Source: CATOSK01 sp034423195
GTDB taxonomy: Bacteria > Chloroflexota > Dehalococcoidia > Lucifugimonadales > UBA3495
Length of the DNA stretch: 64,000 nt
Direction of reading: 5' to 3'
NCBI GenBank assembly: GCA_034423195.1
Contig: DAOUIZ010000037.1
Span: 21,383 to 85,382 of the forward strand
Shown here: piece after piece, positions 52,213-61,762 of the stretch
Layout: each line of letters starts with the position of its first letter
Position numbering within the stretch: the stretch's first letter is position 1
Notes under the pieces: model-generated
The model's database searches: none
The model's input: only the letters and a program-made list of their open reading frames with translations
What the model was told of the DNA's origin: nothing
Translations under genes and position numbers: made by a program

Positions 52213-52372
52213 AACAAACGCGCTCTGAGAGCGATGACCCAGTTCCGGGGCGGTGTCCGGAATGACGGAAGACAAGTGGGAGTTTCCCGCAACAAGTCCT
52301 CTTGGAAGGACCGGCGGGACATGGGGTAACCTAGCCCGAACTCCCGCACTGATCCGTCCGGCAAGGTGCTAA

Positions 52373-53344
52373 ATGGCAGAGACTGCAACTCATCCCGAAC
52401 AGGACCTGATGATCCAGGCTTCCGGCCTGACTCACTACTACGGGCCTTATCCCGCGATCGAAGATGTGAATTTCGGCGTCCGCAAGGGTGAGATTCTCGG
52501 CTTTCTGGGACCCAACGGCGCTGGTAAGACGACCACGATGCGTATCCTCACCGGGTATATGCCTCCCACGCAGGGACAGGTGACGCTTGGGGGGTTCGAC
52601 GTGGTGGAACAATCCCTGGAAGTTCGCCGCCGAATCGGTTATCTCCCCGAGACCGTTCCGCTGTATACCGAGATGCCCGTAACCGGCTATCTCAAGTACA
52701 TGGGCACCCTGCGGGGAATGCCGGCCCGGCGTCTCAAGCAGCGGGTGCCTGAAGTTATCGAGCTGTGCCGCCTGGACGATTATTTCAAGACCACCATCGG
52801 GAAGCTGTCAAAGGGTTACCGGCAACGGGTCGGGATCGCGCAGGCCATCCTCCATGAGCCGGACGTCTTGGTGATGGACGAACCTACCATAGGCATTGAC
52901 CCTATCCAAGTGGTGGAGACGCGGCGGTTGATCCAGGACCTGGGAAAGCAGCAAACGGTGGTATTGAGCAGTCACATCCTCCCCGAAGTCAGCATGATTT
53001 GCGAACGGGTGCTGATAATTCACCAAGGGCACATCGTTGCGGAGGACACTCCCGAGAACCTGGCCCAGCGCCTGCAGGGAGTCGAACAGCTCCAGGTGGA
53101 AATCGGCGGACCTCCCGAAGAGGTGCTTCCCGTCCTGCGCGCGATCCCGGGGGTGTCACAGGTCACGCACCGTCGGCAGCCGAACCGGGAGATTTATCAA
53201 GTGCGCGTCCAGGAAGGCGCCGACCTGAGGGAGGAAATCTCCCGGGTAGTGGTCAGCAACGGTTGGAGCCTCCTCAGTATGCAGATGATGGGAATGAGCC
53301 TGGAGGACATCTTCCTGAGACTCACCACCGAAGAGGAGACCTAG
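52373..53344 (+). CDS. ABC transporter ATP-binding protein (Gld-type exporter)
   Basis: A 323-aa ATPase with Walker A GPNGAGKTT (about residue 46), signature LSKGYRQRVGIAQA, Walker B VLVMDEPTIGIDP and the switch histidine in LSSHIL. The ~85-residue C-terminal extension (EQLQVEIGGPPEEVLPVLRA) is typical of ABC-2/GldA-like exporters. AAGGTG precedes ATG 52373. It is followed at two bases by its permease and then by GldG-like and DUF4340 proteins, which together form one operon. Confidence 0.92.
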   Translation: MAETATHPEQDLMIQASGLTHYYGPYPAIEDVNFGVRKGEILGFLGPNGAGKTTTMRILTGYMPPTQGQVTLGGFDVVEQSLEVRRRIGYLPETVPLYTEMPVTGYLKYMGTLRGMPARRLKQRVPEVIELCRLDDYFKTTIGKLSKGYRQRVGIAQAILHEPDVLVMDEPTIGIDPIQVVETRRLIQDLGKQQTVVLSSHILPEVSMICERVLIIHQGHIVAEDTPENLAQRLQGVEQLQVEIGGPPEEVLPVLRAIPGVSQVTHRRQPNREIYQVRVQEGADLREEISRVVVSNGWSLLSMQMMGMSLEDIFLRLTTEEET

Positions 53345-53346
53345 CC

Positions 53347-54060
53347 ATGCGAACTGTCCAGGCAGTAGCCTGGAAGGAGATTCAGGTCTACTTCAGCAAT
53401 CCGATGGCGTACATAGTGGGCCTGATTTACCTGGCGGTTACCGGATTCTTCTTCGTCCTCGACCTGGGCAATCCCTTTCCTGAAGCTTCCCTCACCGACT
53501 TCTTCCAGGGCGCAACCATCATGATGGTATTGCTCGCGCCTGCGTTGACCATGAGGCTGCTGTCCGAGGAGCAGAAACTGGGGACCATCGAACTCCTTCT
53601 GACATCACCGGTGAGAGACTGGGAAGTGGTCATCGGAAAGTACGCCGCCAGCCTGGTCTTCCTGATTTCGCTCCTAGCGATGACCCTGTACTACCCGCTC
53701 CTGTTGTTCCTGTTCGCCAACCCCGACCCGGGACCCATCTATTCCGGTTACCTTGGGCTAATCCTGTACGGAGCCGCGGCGCTTTCCATCGGTATCCTGA
53801 CCTCCACGCTGACCAGCAACCAGATCGTCGCGTTCATCGTATCGGCCGGCATTCTCTTACTGCTGTTCTTTGGGGCCAATGGGGCCGACGTGGTGGAGGG
53901 AATATGGTCCACCCTGATCACGGAAGTCAGCATGAGCAGCCACTTCGCCGACTTCGACCGGGGGGTGGTGGACACCAAGCACATAGTGTATTTCCTGAGC
54001 GCGACGGCCTTCTTCCTGTTCCTGTCGATCCGCGCCCTGGAATCCCGAAGGTGGAGGTAA
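53347..54060 (+). CDS. ABC-2 family permease (GldF-like)
   Basis: A 237-aa membrane protein from ATG 53347, two bases after the ATPase stop. It begins RTVQAVAWKEIQVYFSNPMA and has six hydrophobic segments, with TMRLLSEEQKLGTIELLLTS between the second and third. These are features of GldF/NosY-type permeases. A longer reading frame upstream lies inside the ATPase gene and is not coding. It should form the channel of the exporter with the ATPase. Confidence 0.9.
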   Translation: MRTVQAVAWKEIQVYFSNPMAYIVGLIYLAVTGFFFVLDLGNPFPEASLTDFFQGATIMMVLLAPALTMRLLSEEQKLGTIELLLTSPVRDWEVVIGKYAASLVFLISLLAMTLYYPLLLFLFANPDPGPIYSGYLGLILYGAAALSIGILTSTLTSNQIVAFIVSAGILLLLFFGANGADVVEGIWSTLITEVSMSSHFADFDRGVVDTKHIVYFLSATAFFLFLSIRALESRRWR

Positions 54061-54061
54061 C

Positions 54062-55879
54062 ATGAGCGAACGACCCGCTGACCCCTCCGCCGACTGGCGC
54101 CGGCAACGGAGGCGCCGGGAATCCCATGGCGAAGTTTCCTCCGAGGAGTCAGACTCCCCGGAAGTGGAGGCCGACGGAGAACCCGAGGGTTCCCGAACGC
54201 TATTCAGTTTTCTGGAACCCGGGCTCGATTTAATCGGGTCATTCGGCGCACCCATTGTCATCGCCGGCATTTTCGCTCTCATCGTGGGCATTGTCCTGGC
54301 GGCCTTCGTACCCGCGCTCCGGCTGTACGGGTTCATCGTTACCGGCGTTGGCGTCGTGCTTCTCGCCATCATGGCGCTGATATACCTGAGTTCCGTGCTG
54401 GCCGCCTTCATAAGCCGAACCGGCCGGTATGGGGTCAACTCGCTGATCATGCTGGCCGCCTTCCTGGGAATCGTAGTGGTATTGAACTTCATCACGTTCA
54501 GCAACAACGCCCGCATCGACACGACGGCGAACCAGCAATTCAGCCTCGCCAACAGCACCAGGAACCTGCTCCGGGACCTCGAAGAGCCGGTGCGGGCAGT
54601 GGCCTTCTTCCGGGAGGACATCCCCTACCTCAACGAGGAGCAACTGATCCGGCGGGTCAAGGTAGAGGATACCCTTTCCGAATTCTCAAACCGGTCGTCC
54701 ATGTTCAGCTACGAGCTGGTTGACCCGGACATTTCGCCGGAAATCGCGCGCAACCTAGGGGTAACTGTCCTGGAGTCCATCGCCATCCAGGGGCAGGACT
54801 CCAAGGTTGTTGACATTGTCCAGCCGACGGACCAGTTCTACACCGAGCTGGAGCAGGATCTCTACACCAGCATTCTGGTGGCCACGGGCCAGGAACAACG
54901 GAAGGTCTACTTTCTGTCCGGGCACGGCGAGAAGAACCTGAACAGCAGCAGCGGCGACGGGTACGCGCAAATCAAGCGGGGCCTGGAGCGGGACAACTAC
55001 CGCCCGGTGACCCTTCGCTGGAATTCGGCCGACGAAGACGTATCCGTGCCGGACGACGCCGCCCTCCTGGTTATAGCAGGCCCCAGCGGAGAGCTGCCCG
55101 AAGCCCATGTGAAGGCTCTGGACAATTACCTGCTGGGCCGCAACGCCGACGGCACCAACCGCCGCGAAGGGGGTCGGATAGTCTTCCTGGCCGAACCTGA
55201 CACGCCGGATTCCTTCAAGACCTTTCTGTTCGCATGGGGCGTCGTTGTCGACGAGGGGTATATCCTGGACCGGGAACGTTCTGTTCCCGGAAATCCCCAG
55301 ACTCTCAGGGTCGGCTCCTACAATCCGGGGGCTCCACCAGAGATAGTTTTCCCTAGGGGCACTTCCCTGAACGTTTCCTTCATGCCCGGCGCCACGCCGG
55401 TGCGGGCGATTGACGACGGCAGCGGGGCGCGACTCCCCATCCCCTTGGCCATCACCTCAGCAGACAGCTTCCTCATCGACGACGTCGAACGAACGGAGCC
55501 GGTCACTGGAGGAGAGGAGCCGGACCCGACCGGGGTGTTCAGTCCGGCCCTTTACGTCCAGGGAGTGGGGCCGATCAACAGCCCCGCGCCCACCGCTCAA
55601 CCTGCGGACTACGAGGTCTCCGGGATTGTGGTGTTCGGAGACTCGGACTTCATCACCAACAGCTTTGTTGACCGGGGGAGTAACGCTGCGCTTTTCCTCA
55701 ACACCGCCAACTACCTCATGGGGGACTTTTCCCTGGTTTCCATTCGGGACCGGCAGTTTATTTTCCGGGAGTTCAACCTGGACAAGAACCAGTTCAACTT
55801 TGTGCGGTTCTCGTCGTGGTTTTTCCTGCCCGGCCTGATGGGCTTGCTGGCGGCCCTGGTGTGGTGGCTTCGCCGGTAA
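54062..55879 (+). CDS. GldG-like ABC-associated membrane protein
   Basis: A 605-aa protein. An acidic, disordered N-terminus (residues 1-45) is followed by three transmembrane helices (about 59-82, 84-112, 128-147). A large extracytoplasmic domain of the GldG/ABC_transp_aux type comes next (RNLLRDLEEPVRAVAFFRED, then KVYFLSGHGEKNLNS), and one last helix near the C-terminus (FFLPGLMGLLAALVWWL). It starts two bases after the permease stop. In Bacteroidetes GldFG acts in gliding; elsewhere this cassette is widespread without known cargo. Confidence 0.85.
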   Translation: MSERPADPSADWRRQRRRRESHGEVSSEESDSPEVEADGEPEGSRTLFSFLEPGLDLIGSFGAPIVIAGIFALIVGIVLAAFVPALRLYGFIVTGVGVVLLAIMALIYLSSVLAAFISRTGRYGVNSLIMLAAFLGIVVVLNFITFSNNARIDTTANQQFSLANSTRNLLRDLEEPVRAVAFFREDIPYLNEEQLIRRVKVEDTLSEFSNRSSMFSYELVDPDISPEIARNLGVTVLESIAIQGQDSKVVDIVQPTDQFYTELEQDLYTSILVATGQEQRKVYFLSGHGEKNLNSSSGDGYAQIKRGLERDNYRPVTLRWNSADEDVSVPDDAALLVIAGPSGELPEAHVKALDNYLLGRNADGTNRREGGRIVFLAEPDTPDSFKTFLFAWGVVVDEGYILDRERSVPGNPQTLRVGSYNPGAPPEIVFPRGTSLNVSFMPGATPVRAIDDGSGARLPIPLAITSADSFLIDDVERTEPVTGGEEPDPTGVFSPALYVQGVGPINSPAPTAQPADYEVSGIVVFGDSDFITNSFVDRGSNAALFLNTANYLMGDFSLVSIRDRQFIFREFNLDKNQFNFVRFSSWFFLPGLMGLLAALVWWLRR

Positions 55880-55882
55880 ATC

Positions 55883-56443
55883 ATGAACATCCGCCTGACC
55901 ATCCTGCTGGTGTTCGTGCTGATCCTGTTTGGCGGGGCTTTTCTCTGGTTCCAGTTCAATAACGAGAAGGACAGGGTTCCCAATCAACCCTGGCTCTACC
56001 GCCTGGATGACGGCTCAATCGTCCACATCGAGGTTTCCCACGCCGGAAAGACGGTCAATTATGACAAGAAACCGGGGGGCACCACCTGGTACATCCAGGA
56101 CCCTGACGGAGAAACGGCCGTCTTCCAGGAAAAATGGAGCGGCACCCCGCTGCTGTTGAGCGGGCCCCGGGTAAACCGGCTGCTCCGGGACACTATTGAC
56201 GATCCGACCAAGTACGGCCTGGACCCGCCCTTGAGCGTAATCAAGGTTACCGAACGGAGCGGGCTGGTCTATGAGTTTCACATGGGGAACACGACTCCCG
56301 ATGGTGAGAACCAATACACGCGATTGGTGGGGAACCCCAAGCTGTTCACTGTTCCCCAGATCTGGGCCGAGGTAATCAACCGGCTTGCTCTCGAACCACC
56401 CTATCCTCCTGAAGAAGTCGCGGAGGAGACGGACGCGGGGTAG
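55883..56443 (+). CDS. DUF4340 domain protein
   Basis: A 186-aa protein with an N-terminal signal anchor (LTILLVFVLILFGGAFLWF) and an extracytoplasmic domain. YRLDDGSIVHIEVSHAGKTV and WYIQDPDGETAVFQEKW are the DUF4340 pattern that usually follows GldG-like genes. The C-terminus is acidic. It starts four bases after the GldG-like gene and completes the exporter operon. Its function is unknown. Confidence 0.82.
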   Translation: MNIRLTILLVFVLILFGGAFLWFQFNNEKDRVPNQPWLYRLDDGSIVHIEVSHAGKTVNYDKKPGGTTWYIQDPDGETAVFQEKWSGTPLLLSGPRVNRLLRDTIDDPTKYGLDPPLSVIKVTERSGLVYEFHMGNTTPDGENQYTRLVGNPKLFTVPQIWAEVINRLALEPPYPPEEVAEETDAG

Positions 56444-56556
56444 ACCGCTCCCTCAGATTGCCCTAGCTAGGCTCATAGTCCGGTTTTCCGCCAGACTACT
56501 CGGGATGCCGTTGGACCAGTCGCCGGAAAGCCATCTCACCCCAACAGGAGGCCATT

Positions 56557-57804
56557 TTGAAGGCAGAGATTTTCTCCATCGGCACCGAGTTGCTGATGGG
56601 CGAGTTGACCGATACGAATGGCTCCTGGATTGCGGCTCAACTGCCTGCCCTGGGCATACAGCTCCAGTGGGTTACGATTGTCGGCGACAATCTGGACATG
56701 ATCTCCGAGGCTTTCACCCGGGGGATGGTCCGGTCGGACGTTATGTTCACCACGGGAGGACTCGGCCCGACCCAGGATGATCTGACCCGGGAAGCGGTGG
56801 CCAAAGCCTTCGGGGAGACGCCGGTGGTACAACCGGAAGTTGTGGAGCGGCTGGAACGCTATTTTGAGGGACGGGGCATGGCCATGCCCGCCCACAACGT
56901 CAAGCAGGCCCATCTCATCCCCTCCGCCGAGTTCATCCCCAATCCCAACGGAACGGCCCCGGGATGGTGGGCGGAAAAGGATGGCAAGATCATCGTGTCC
57001 ATGCCGGGACCGCCGGGGGAAATGCACCCAATGTGGGAAAACCAGGTCGCGCCCCGGCTGCGGGAATTGGTAGACGACGAGGTAACCGTCACCCGCAACG
57101 TCAAGACATTGGGGATGTCGGAAGCTGCTATCGACGAGGTAATGGACGAGTACTTCGGCCAGGAAAATCCCTATCTAGGAATCTACTCCAAGGCCGATGG
57201 AATCCACCTGAGGATCATTGCCCGGGCCGCCAGCGAAGGGGAAGCCAGGTCAATGATTCAGCCGGTGGAGGCAGCCATCGAGGAACGGCTGGGGGAGTAT
57301 ATCTGGGGCTATGATGCCGAGACTCCCGAGCAGTCGGTAGGACAGGCGCTTTTGGGGAATGGGTTGACCTTGGCCACCATGGAAACCTGCACCGGAGGAT
57401 TCCTGGCCAACAGCATCACCGAGTCGCCCCAGGCTTCCCGTTACTTTCGCGGAGGCGTTGTGGCTTTCAGTCACCAGCAAGCGATTGAAAACGGAGTCCC
57501 GGCCCGTGTTGTGGAACAGCACGGGTTGGCAAGCGTTGAAGCGGCGGCGGCGATGGCATCAACAGCCCGGGAAAGGCTGGACGCCGACTACGGCATCGGC
57601 ATCGCCGGGGTATCCAGCCCAGAGGGCGAAAACGGGCACCCGGCGGGTCAGATATTCATAGCAATCGCGGGCCCCGGCGGCGTCAGGGAACTGGCGATGC
57701 GGGCACCTCCGCGGCGCATCACTATCAAGCGGCGCGGCTCCAACACCGCCCTGACGGAACTACGCAAGCTGATAATAAGCAGGGAAGAATCCTCGGATGC
57801 TTAG
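56557..57804 (+). CDS. cinA: CinA family protein (competence/damage-inducible; NMN amidohydrolase type)
   Basis: A 415-aa protein from TTG 56557, after AGGAGG. The N-terminal MoCF/COG1058 domain (AEIFSIGTELLMGELTDTNG, then FTTGGLGPTQDDLTREAVA) hydrolyses ADP-ribose-type pyrophosphates. The C-terminal domain (ATMETCTGGFLANSITESPQ, about residues 272-291) is the NMN deamidase domain with its catalytic serine/lysine region. Both halves are complete. In many bacteria it functions in pyridine nucleotide salvage. It lies 113 bases after the exporter operon and ends at a strong terminator. Confidence 0.93.
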   Translation: MKAEIFSIGTELLMGELTDTNGSWIAAQLPALGIQLQWVTIVGDNLDMISEAFTRGMVRSDVMFTTGGLGPTQDDLTREAVAKAFGETPVVQPEVVERLERYFEGRGMAMPAHNVKQAHLIPSAEFIPNPNGTAPGWWAEKDGKIIVSMPGPPGEMHPMWENQVAPRLRELVDDEVTVTRNVKTLGMSEAAIDEVMDEYFGQENPYLGIYSKADGIHLRIIARAASEGEARSMIQPVEAAIEERLGEYIWGYDAETPEQSVGQALLGNGLTLATMETCTGGFLANSITESPQASRYFRGGVVAFSHQQAIENGVPARVVEQHGLASVEAAAAMASTARERLDADYGIGIAGVSSPEGENGHPAGQIFIAIAGPGGVRELAMRAPPRRITIKRRGSNTALTELRKLIISREESSDA

Positions 57805-57841
57805 CATCGGCCTTCATCGTATCCTCAGCGGTCCAGAAAGA

Positions 57842-57876
57842 AGAAAGACGGACGCGGCGTCCGTCTTTCTCTTTTC
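57842..57876. terminator. Bidirectional terminator between cinA and the VWA gene
   Basis: AGAAAGACGGAC (57842-57853) pairs perfectly with GTCCGTCTTTCT (57859-57870) around GCGGC. CTTTTC follows on the plus strand and an A-rich run precedes it. Confidence 0.9.
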
Positions 57877-57897
57877 GCAGGTGGCCTTGGCCGGGAC

Positions 57898-60800
57898 TTA
57901 CAAAGTCAGCTTCCGGTACAGCATGGGGAGGCGCTCGGGCAGGGCCCAGATGTCTCCCAGGACCTCATAGCCCATATCTCCGCACATCTGCTTCAGGTAA
58001 TCGTGACCAGCCTTGTCCACCGTGAGGCAGAAGGGGGTGATGTCCTTCCGCTTGGCTTCCAAGAGGGCCATGTGGGTGTCGTGGACGGCGTATTCCTTCT
58101 CCACGCCCTCGCGGCTGTATCCCCGGTCCTGGGGCCGCCCGTCGCTGATCAGGAACATGATCTTGGTGGTCGCGTCCTGAGTCTCCAGCTTGGTGATGGC
58201 GTGACGGATGGCTGAACCCATCCGGGTGGCATGGAGCGGGGTGATCTTGTCAATCCGCCGCTTGATCTTCTCGTTGAACTGTTCGTTGATGTCCTTGATG
58301 ACGTAGAACTCCACGTTCTCGCGGCCGTAGCCTGAGAAGCCGTAGATGCCGTAGGTGTCACCGATGGACTCGAGGGCCTGAATCAGGAGTGCGGTGCTCT
58401 CCTTCTCCAGGTCGATGATGCGCTTGTAGTGCCGGCGCACCAGCCCTTCCCGGCGCCGGCGAAGCCACACCATGTACTCCACCGGATCGTCGGGAGCGTC
58501 CCGGTCGTCCACGGTGTGCCGTCCCTCGTCGATGGCTTCGGCGGTGGAGGCGCTCATGTCCAGCAGGAACACTACCGCCACATCGCGGAGGATCTTGTTA
58601 CGGCGCCAGTAAATCTTCTCGTCGGGCGGGACGTTCATCCGCAGGTCGCACCAAGCTTCCAACGCGGCGTTCAGGTCGATGTCCTCGCCGTCGATCAGGC
58701 GGTAGGTCTTGCGGAAGGTCTCCGGCATTATCAGCTCAAACTGCCGCTTGACATGGTTCAGCAAGGAGTTGTAGCTGCGGAGAGAGTCGTTGTAGAAGGT
58801 AGTGTCCCCCTCGTCAAGGGTCTTTTCCTTGACAATGCACCAGCGGGGCTTGTAGTCGCCGGCGCGGAAGTCCCACTCATCGTAAACGTAGGTCTTGGGT
58901 TCCCTAGCCTCGAGTTCTCCGCCCTGCTCGTCGTCGTTCAACAGGGGGCCGTAGCCCTGACCCGGGTTGGAGTCAGGGGGAGGCATCCCGGCTTCCTTCA
59001 TGATGTTTTGGGCGAAGGTAGTGGTGCTGTTGTTGATGTCGCCCTGCTCGGCGTCCAACTCCAACTCCGCGCTGTCCTGGAGCAATTGCTCCAACTCTTC
59101 CTGGGACAGGGGCTCTCCCTCGGCGTTCTGCCCCTGCTCACTCTGGAGCTTGGTAAGAAGCTGGACCATTTCCGGCTTGAAGTCGCCGCGGTAGTCCACC
59201 GGCTCCGGGGACTGGTACGGGTCTCCTTCGCCGCTTTCTCCGTCAGATTCCTGCTGGCCCGACCGCAGCTTATCCAGCAGGGACTCGTACTCCTCCTCAG
59301 AGAATTCACCGGGGTCGTCCAGGTCCTGAGGCTCAAACTGGTCTTCCGGCTCCTGCTGGTTGGCCAGCTTGGAAATTATCTCGTAGGCCCGCAGTGTCGC
59401 TTCGGTGGTGTCTTCCACCGACGCCTCCGCCACCCGCAAGGTATGCAGGATCCGGGCCAGCATTTCAGCTTCTTCCTGGAGCTGGACCGGCACGGGAAGG
59501 TCGGTGAACTGCTCCAGACTCATGTGTATCAGAAGCTCGACCATCGCCTCCTGCATGGGAAGTTCGCGGATATCAGGACGTCCGGACCGGGCTTCAATCT
59601 GAACGCGCTCCGACGCCCGCCGTATTCCGGGGTATTCAACCTTGATGCGGAAGTCCAGCCGACAGTCTTCCAGAACCGTGAACAGGTCGAAAGCCAACTT
59701 CTTGTCATCGAACAGGTTGAGGAAGCGCCCAATGTCGGTGTAGGCATGGCTCGAGGTATCAAGTTCGGGTGAGTCAGCCAATTCCTGCATCAGGGCGGCC
59801 ATTTGCTCCGCCCGCCGACGTTCCAACTCCGGCCTGCGCTGCTCTTCGAACTGGCTGGCAGGCTTGTCGAACTGGAACTCGAAGCTGCCGAATTCCAGGT
59901 GGCCCACCTGGTGAGTGGCAACGACCTTGAACCACGAGAAGTTCTCGTCCTTATTGGGATAGTGGTCCACAACCGGAGGCAGGAAGACCTTGGTCCCATC
60001 GGTGGAGGCCGTGTCTTCGTCCACCCAACCTATGTTCTTGTTCACCAGTTCCTGGGTGTTCATCACCTCCATTGTAGAGCCGGCCAGGGCGCTGCAATAA
60101 AGCTTGACTACACCCTTGACACGGTCCAGCTCCAGACTGGAAGACAGGGTTTCCAACAAGCCTTCGGAGGTGTTGGATTCGACCTTGAAAAAGGCTATCC
60201 CGCTCTCCGGGTTTTCCTTGACAAGGTCAACGCCATGCTGGAACCAGACATCCAACTGGTTCATCGTGATGCGGTTCAGGACGCCGTTCAGACTCCGCAG
60301 GAACGGTGGGACTGCGTCCGGCGATATGGCCAGCAATCCCTCGGAAAGGTCGAGAATGTGAGCCTGGGAGCCCTGAGGAACGGAGGCAAGAGCCTGGGTC
60401 CCATCGGCCAGGAAGCGGGATGTCTCCCGCAAGCCAACCTTGGCCATCCGCTCACCCAGCTTCAAAAAGCGGCCGGTCTGGCCGTCGTCCACCTGCTGGA
60501 GGGCACGGGGGACCACTTCAAGGCAACTCTTGACTTCCCGCCAACTCCCCTCCGACAGGGCGCGGCACATGGACAGGAATGCCTCCCGTTCCCGGCCCAT
60601 TCCCGGCAGCACATCGCGCCCAAGGGAAAGGCACTCCATGGCAACATCGTAGGACTTGTAGGACAGGGCCTCAATGAGGGAGGCGAATACCTCAACATCC
60701 CAGAAGGGCAAGCTTCGGATGAGGTCGGGGCTAACTTCGAAGAACTTGGATGCCAGGGTACTGGATTTCCAGGTCCCCTTGTACAAGCTGCGGCCCAGAC

Positions 60801-61164
60801 CGGCCCAGCGGGGTATGTACTGGGGCCTCAGGTTGCCAACGATGGACGGGCTGGCCCGAAAGAAGGAAACAGCCAGGGAAGGAGAATCCTGGGCCAAGTA
60901 GGTGCCACAGCGGGCCCATTGCATGAAAGAGGGGAATGCCAGCGCCCGGGCCACGCTGGGGCTGACCCGGTAGTATTCAACCGCCGATTCCCAAGACCTT
61001 ACGGTGTGGGCACCGATGGTAGACCCTTCCTTCGCCCATAGGGTCAATTCCTCATCGTTGAAGGACTCCCCCATGTCGGCCGATACCTCACGGTATGCTT
61101 CGGTGACAGCGGGAGGGAGTTTGCCCAGTTCCGCTTCGATTTCCAAAAGAGGATCGTTGCTCAA
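57898..61164 (-). CDS. Large VWA-domain protein, NorD/CbbO type
   Basis: A 1,088-aa protein from TTG 61164 (GGAGG about nine bases upstream). Residues 1-330 are helical repeats of about 35-40 residues (WARCGTYLAQDSPSLAVSFF, SLYKGTWKSSTLASKFFEVS). Residues 440-600 hold a conserved helical region. Residues 630-760 are very acidic (QQEPEDQFEPQDLDDPGEFS). The C-terminal VWA domain (about 855-1085) has the MIDAS motif LLDMSASTAE and the later TRMGSAIRHA and ISDGRPQDRGY. CbbO/NorD proteins work with a CbbQ/NorQ AAA+ ATPase to remodel a metalloenzyme. The ATPase is encoded two genes upstream in the same operon. Confidence 0.85.
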   Translation of the reverse strand: MSNDPLLEIEAELGKLPPAVTEAYREVSADMGESFNDEELTLWAKEGSTIGAHTVRSWESAVEYYRVSPSVARALAFPSFMQWARCGTYLAQDSPSLAVSFFRASPSIVGNLRPQYIPRWAGLGRSLYKGTWKSSTLASKFFEVSPDLIRSLPFWDVEVFASLIEALSYKSYDVAMECLSLGRDVLPGMGREREAFLSMCRALSEGSWREVKSCLEVVPRALQQVDDGQTGRFLKLGERMAKVGLRETSRFLADGTQALASVPQGSQAHILDLSEGLLAISPDAVPPFLRSLNGVLNRITMNQLDVWFQHGVDLVKENPESGIAFFKVESNTSEGLLETLSSSLELDRVKGVVKLYCSALAGSTMEVMNTQELVNKNIGWVDEDTASTDGTKVFLPPVVDHYPNKDENFSWFKVVATHQVGHLEFGSFEFQFDKPASQFEEQRRPELERRRAEQMAALMQELADSPELDTSSHAYTDIGRFLNLFDDKKLAFDLFTVLEDCRLDFRIKVEYPGIRRASERVQIEARSGRPDIRELPMQEAMVELLIHMSLEQFTDLPVPVQLQEEAEMLARILHTLRVAEASVEDTTEATLRAYEIISKLANQQEPEDQFEPQDLDDPGEFSEEEYESLLDKLRSGQQESDGESGEGDPYQSPEPVDYRGDFKPEMVQLLTKLQSEQGQNAEGEPLSQEELEQLLQDSAELELDAEQGDINNSTTTFAQNIMKEAGMPPPDSNPGQGYGPLLNDDEQGGELEAREPKTYVYDEWDFRAGDYKPRWCIVKEKTLDEGDTTFYNDSLRSYNSLLNHVKRQFELIMPETFRKTYRLIDGEDIDLNAALEAWCDLRMNVPPDEKIYWRRNKILRDVAVVFLLDMSASTAEAIDEGRHTVDDRDAPDDPVEYMVWLRRRREGLVRRHYKRIIDLEKESTALLIQALESIGDTYGIYGFSGYGRENVEFYVIKDINEQFNEKIKRRIDKITPLHATRMGSAIRHAITKLETQDATTKIMFLISDGRPQDRGYSREGVEKEYAVHDTHMALLEAKRKDITPFCLTVDKAGHDYLKQMCGDMGYEVLGDIWALPERLPMLYRKLTL

Positions 61165-61178
61165 AACAGGTTCCCTCC

Positions 61179-61754
61179 TTAAGTGAGTCCTTCTCCTACG
61201 GTTTCAAGGAACTGGTCGAGGATCCTGGCGGTCGCCCCGAAAACGAGATGTTCCTCGTGGGCGTAGGAAACGACCGTTTCAAGCCCTCCACCGGCCAGCC
61301 TAGTTTCGTAGCGATGGTTGCCGGGGTCGCGCAACGCGGACACCGGCACTTCGAGGACGTCGGCGATTTCTATTGGGCTGGGGTTGAAGGCATAGGGATA
61401 TGGGATAGTTCCGACGAATACGGCGACCAAGAAATCGGTCCGGGTCACAATATCGTCCAGTCTCCCAAGTAACGTTATGTCGCCGCGGTCGATCCCCATT
61501 TCCTCTTCGGTTTCCCGGAGGGCGGTGTCGAGGAAGTCCCGGTCCTCGGGATCCCTGGCGCCGCCTGGAAAGGAGATCTCCCCCTTGTGGTGCTCGACTT
61601 CCTGTGAGCGCTTATTCAGGAGGACGCAGAACTCGCCATCCTTGGGGTAAAGCACAACCATCACCGCCGCCGGCATCAGGGACGGGTCGGAGACGATGTG
61701 ATTCGCCCGCCGTTCCAGGGTTTGCGCTACGGCGTCTAGCCCGGAGAGGGTCAT
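61179..61754 (-). CDS. NUDIX hydrolase, CoA pyrophosphatase-like
   Basis: A 191-aa protein from ATG 61754, eight bases after the ATPase stop. It contains the NUDIX box within SFPGGARDPEDRDFLDTALR followed by ETEEEMGI, and the preceding LLNKRSQEVEHHKGEISFPG that marks the CoA pyrophosphatase (NudL) group. It likely cleaves CoA or acyl-CoA to phosphopantetheine derivatives. Two genes upstream is coaE, the last step of CoA synthesis, which makes a CoA link plausible. It lies between the two members of the ATPase/VWA pair. Confidence 0.85.
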   Translation of the reverse strand: MTLSGLDAVAQTLERRANHIVSDPSLMPAAVMVVLYPKDGEFCVLLNKRSQEVEHHKGEISFPGGARDPEDRDFLDTALRETEEEMGIDRGDITLLGRLDDIVTRTDFLVAVFVGTIPYPYAFNPSPIEIADVLEVPVSALRDPGNHRYETRLAGGGLETVVSYAHEEHLVFGATARILDQFLETVGEGLT

Positions 61755-61762
61755 CGAAACCC

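Noticed and set aside
59803..61041. 412-codon plus-strand open frame
   Set aside because: Antisense to the N-terminal helical repeats of the VWA protein; no motif or start signal.
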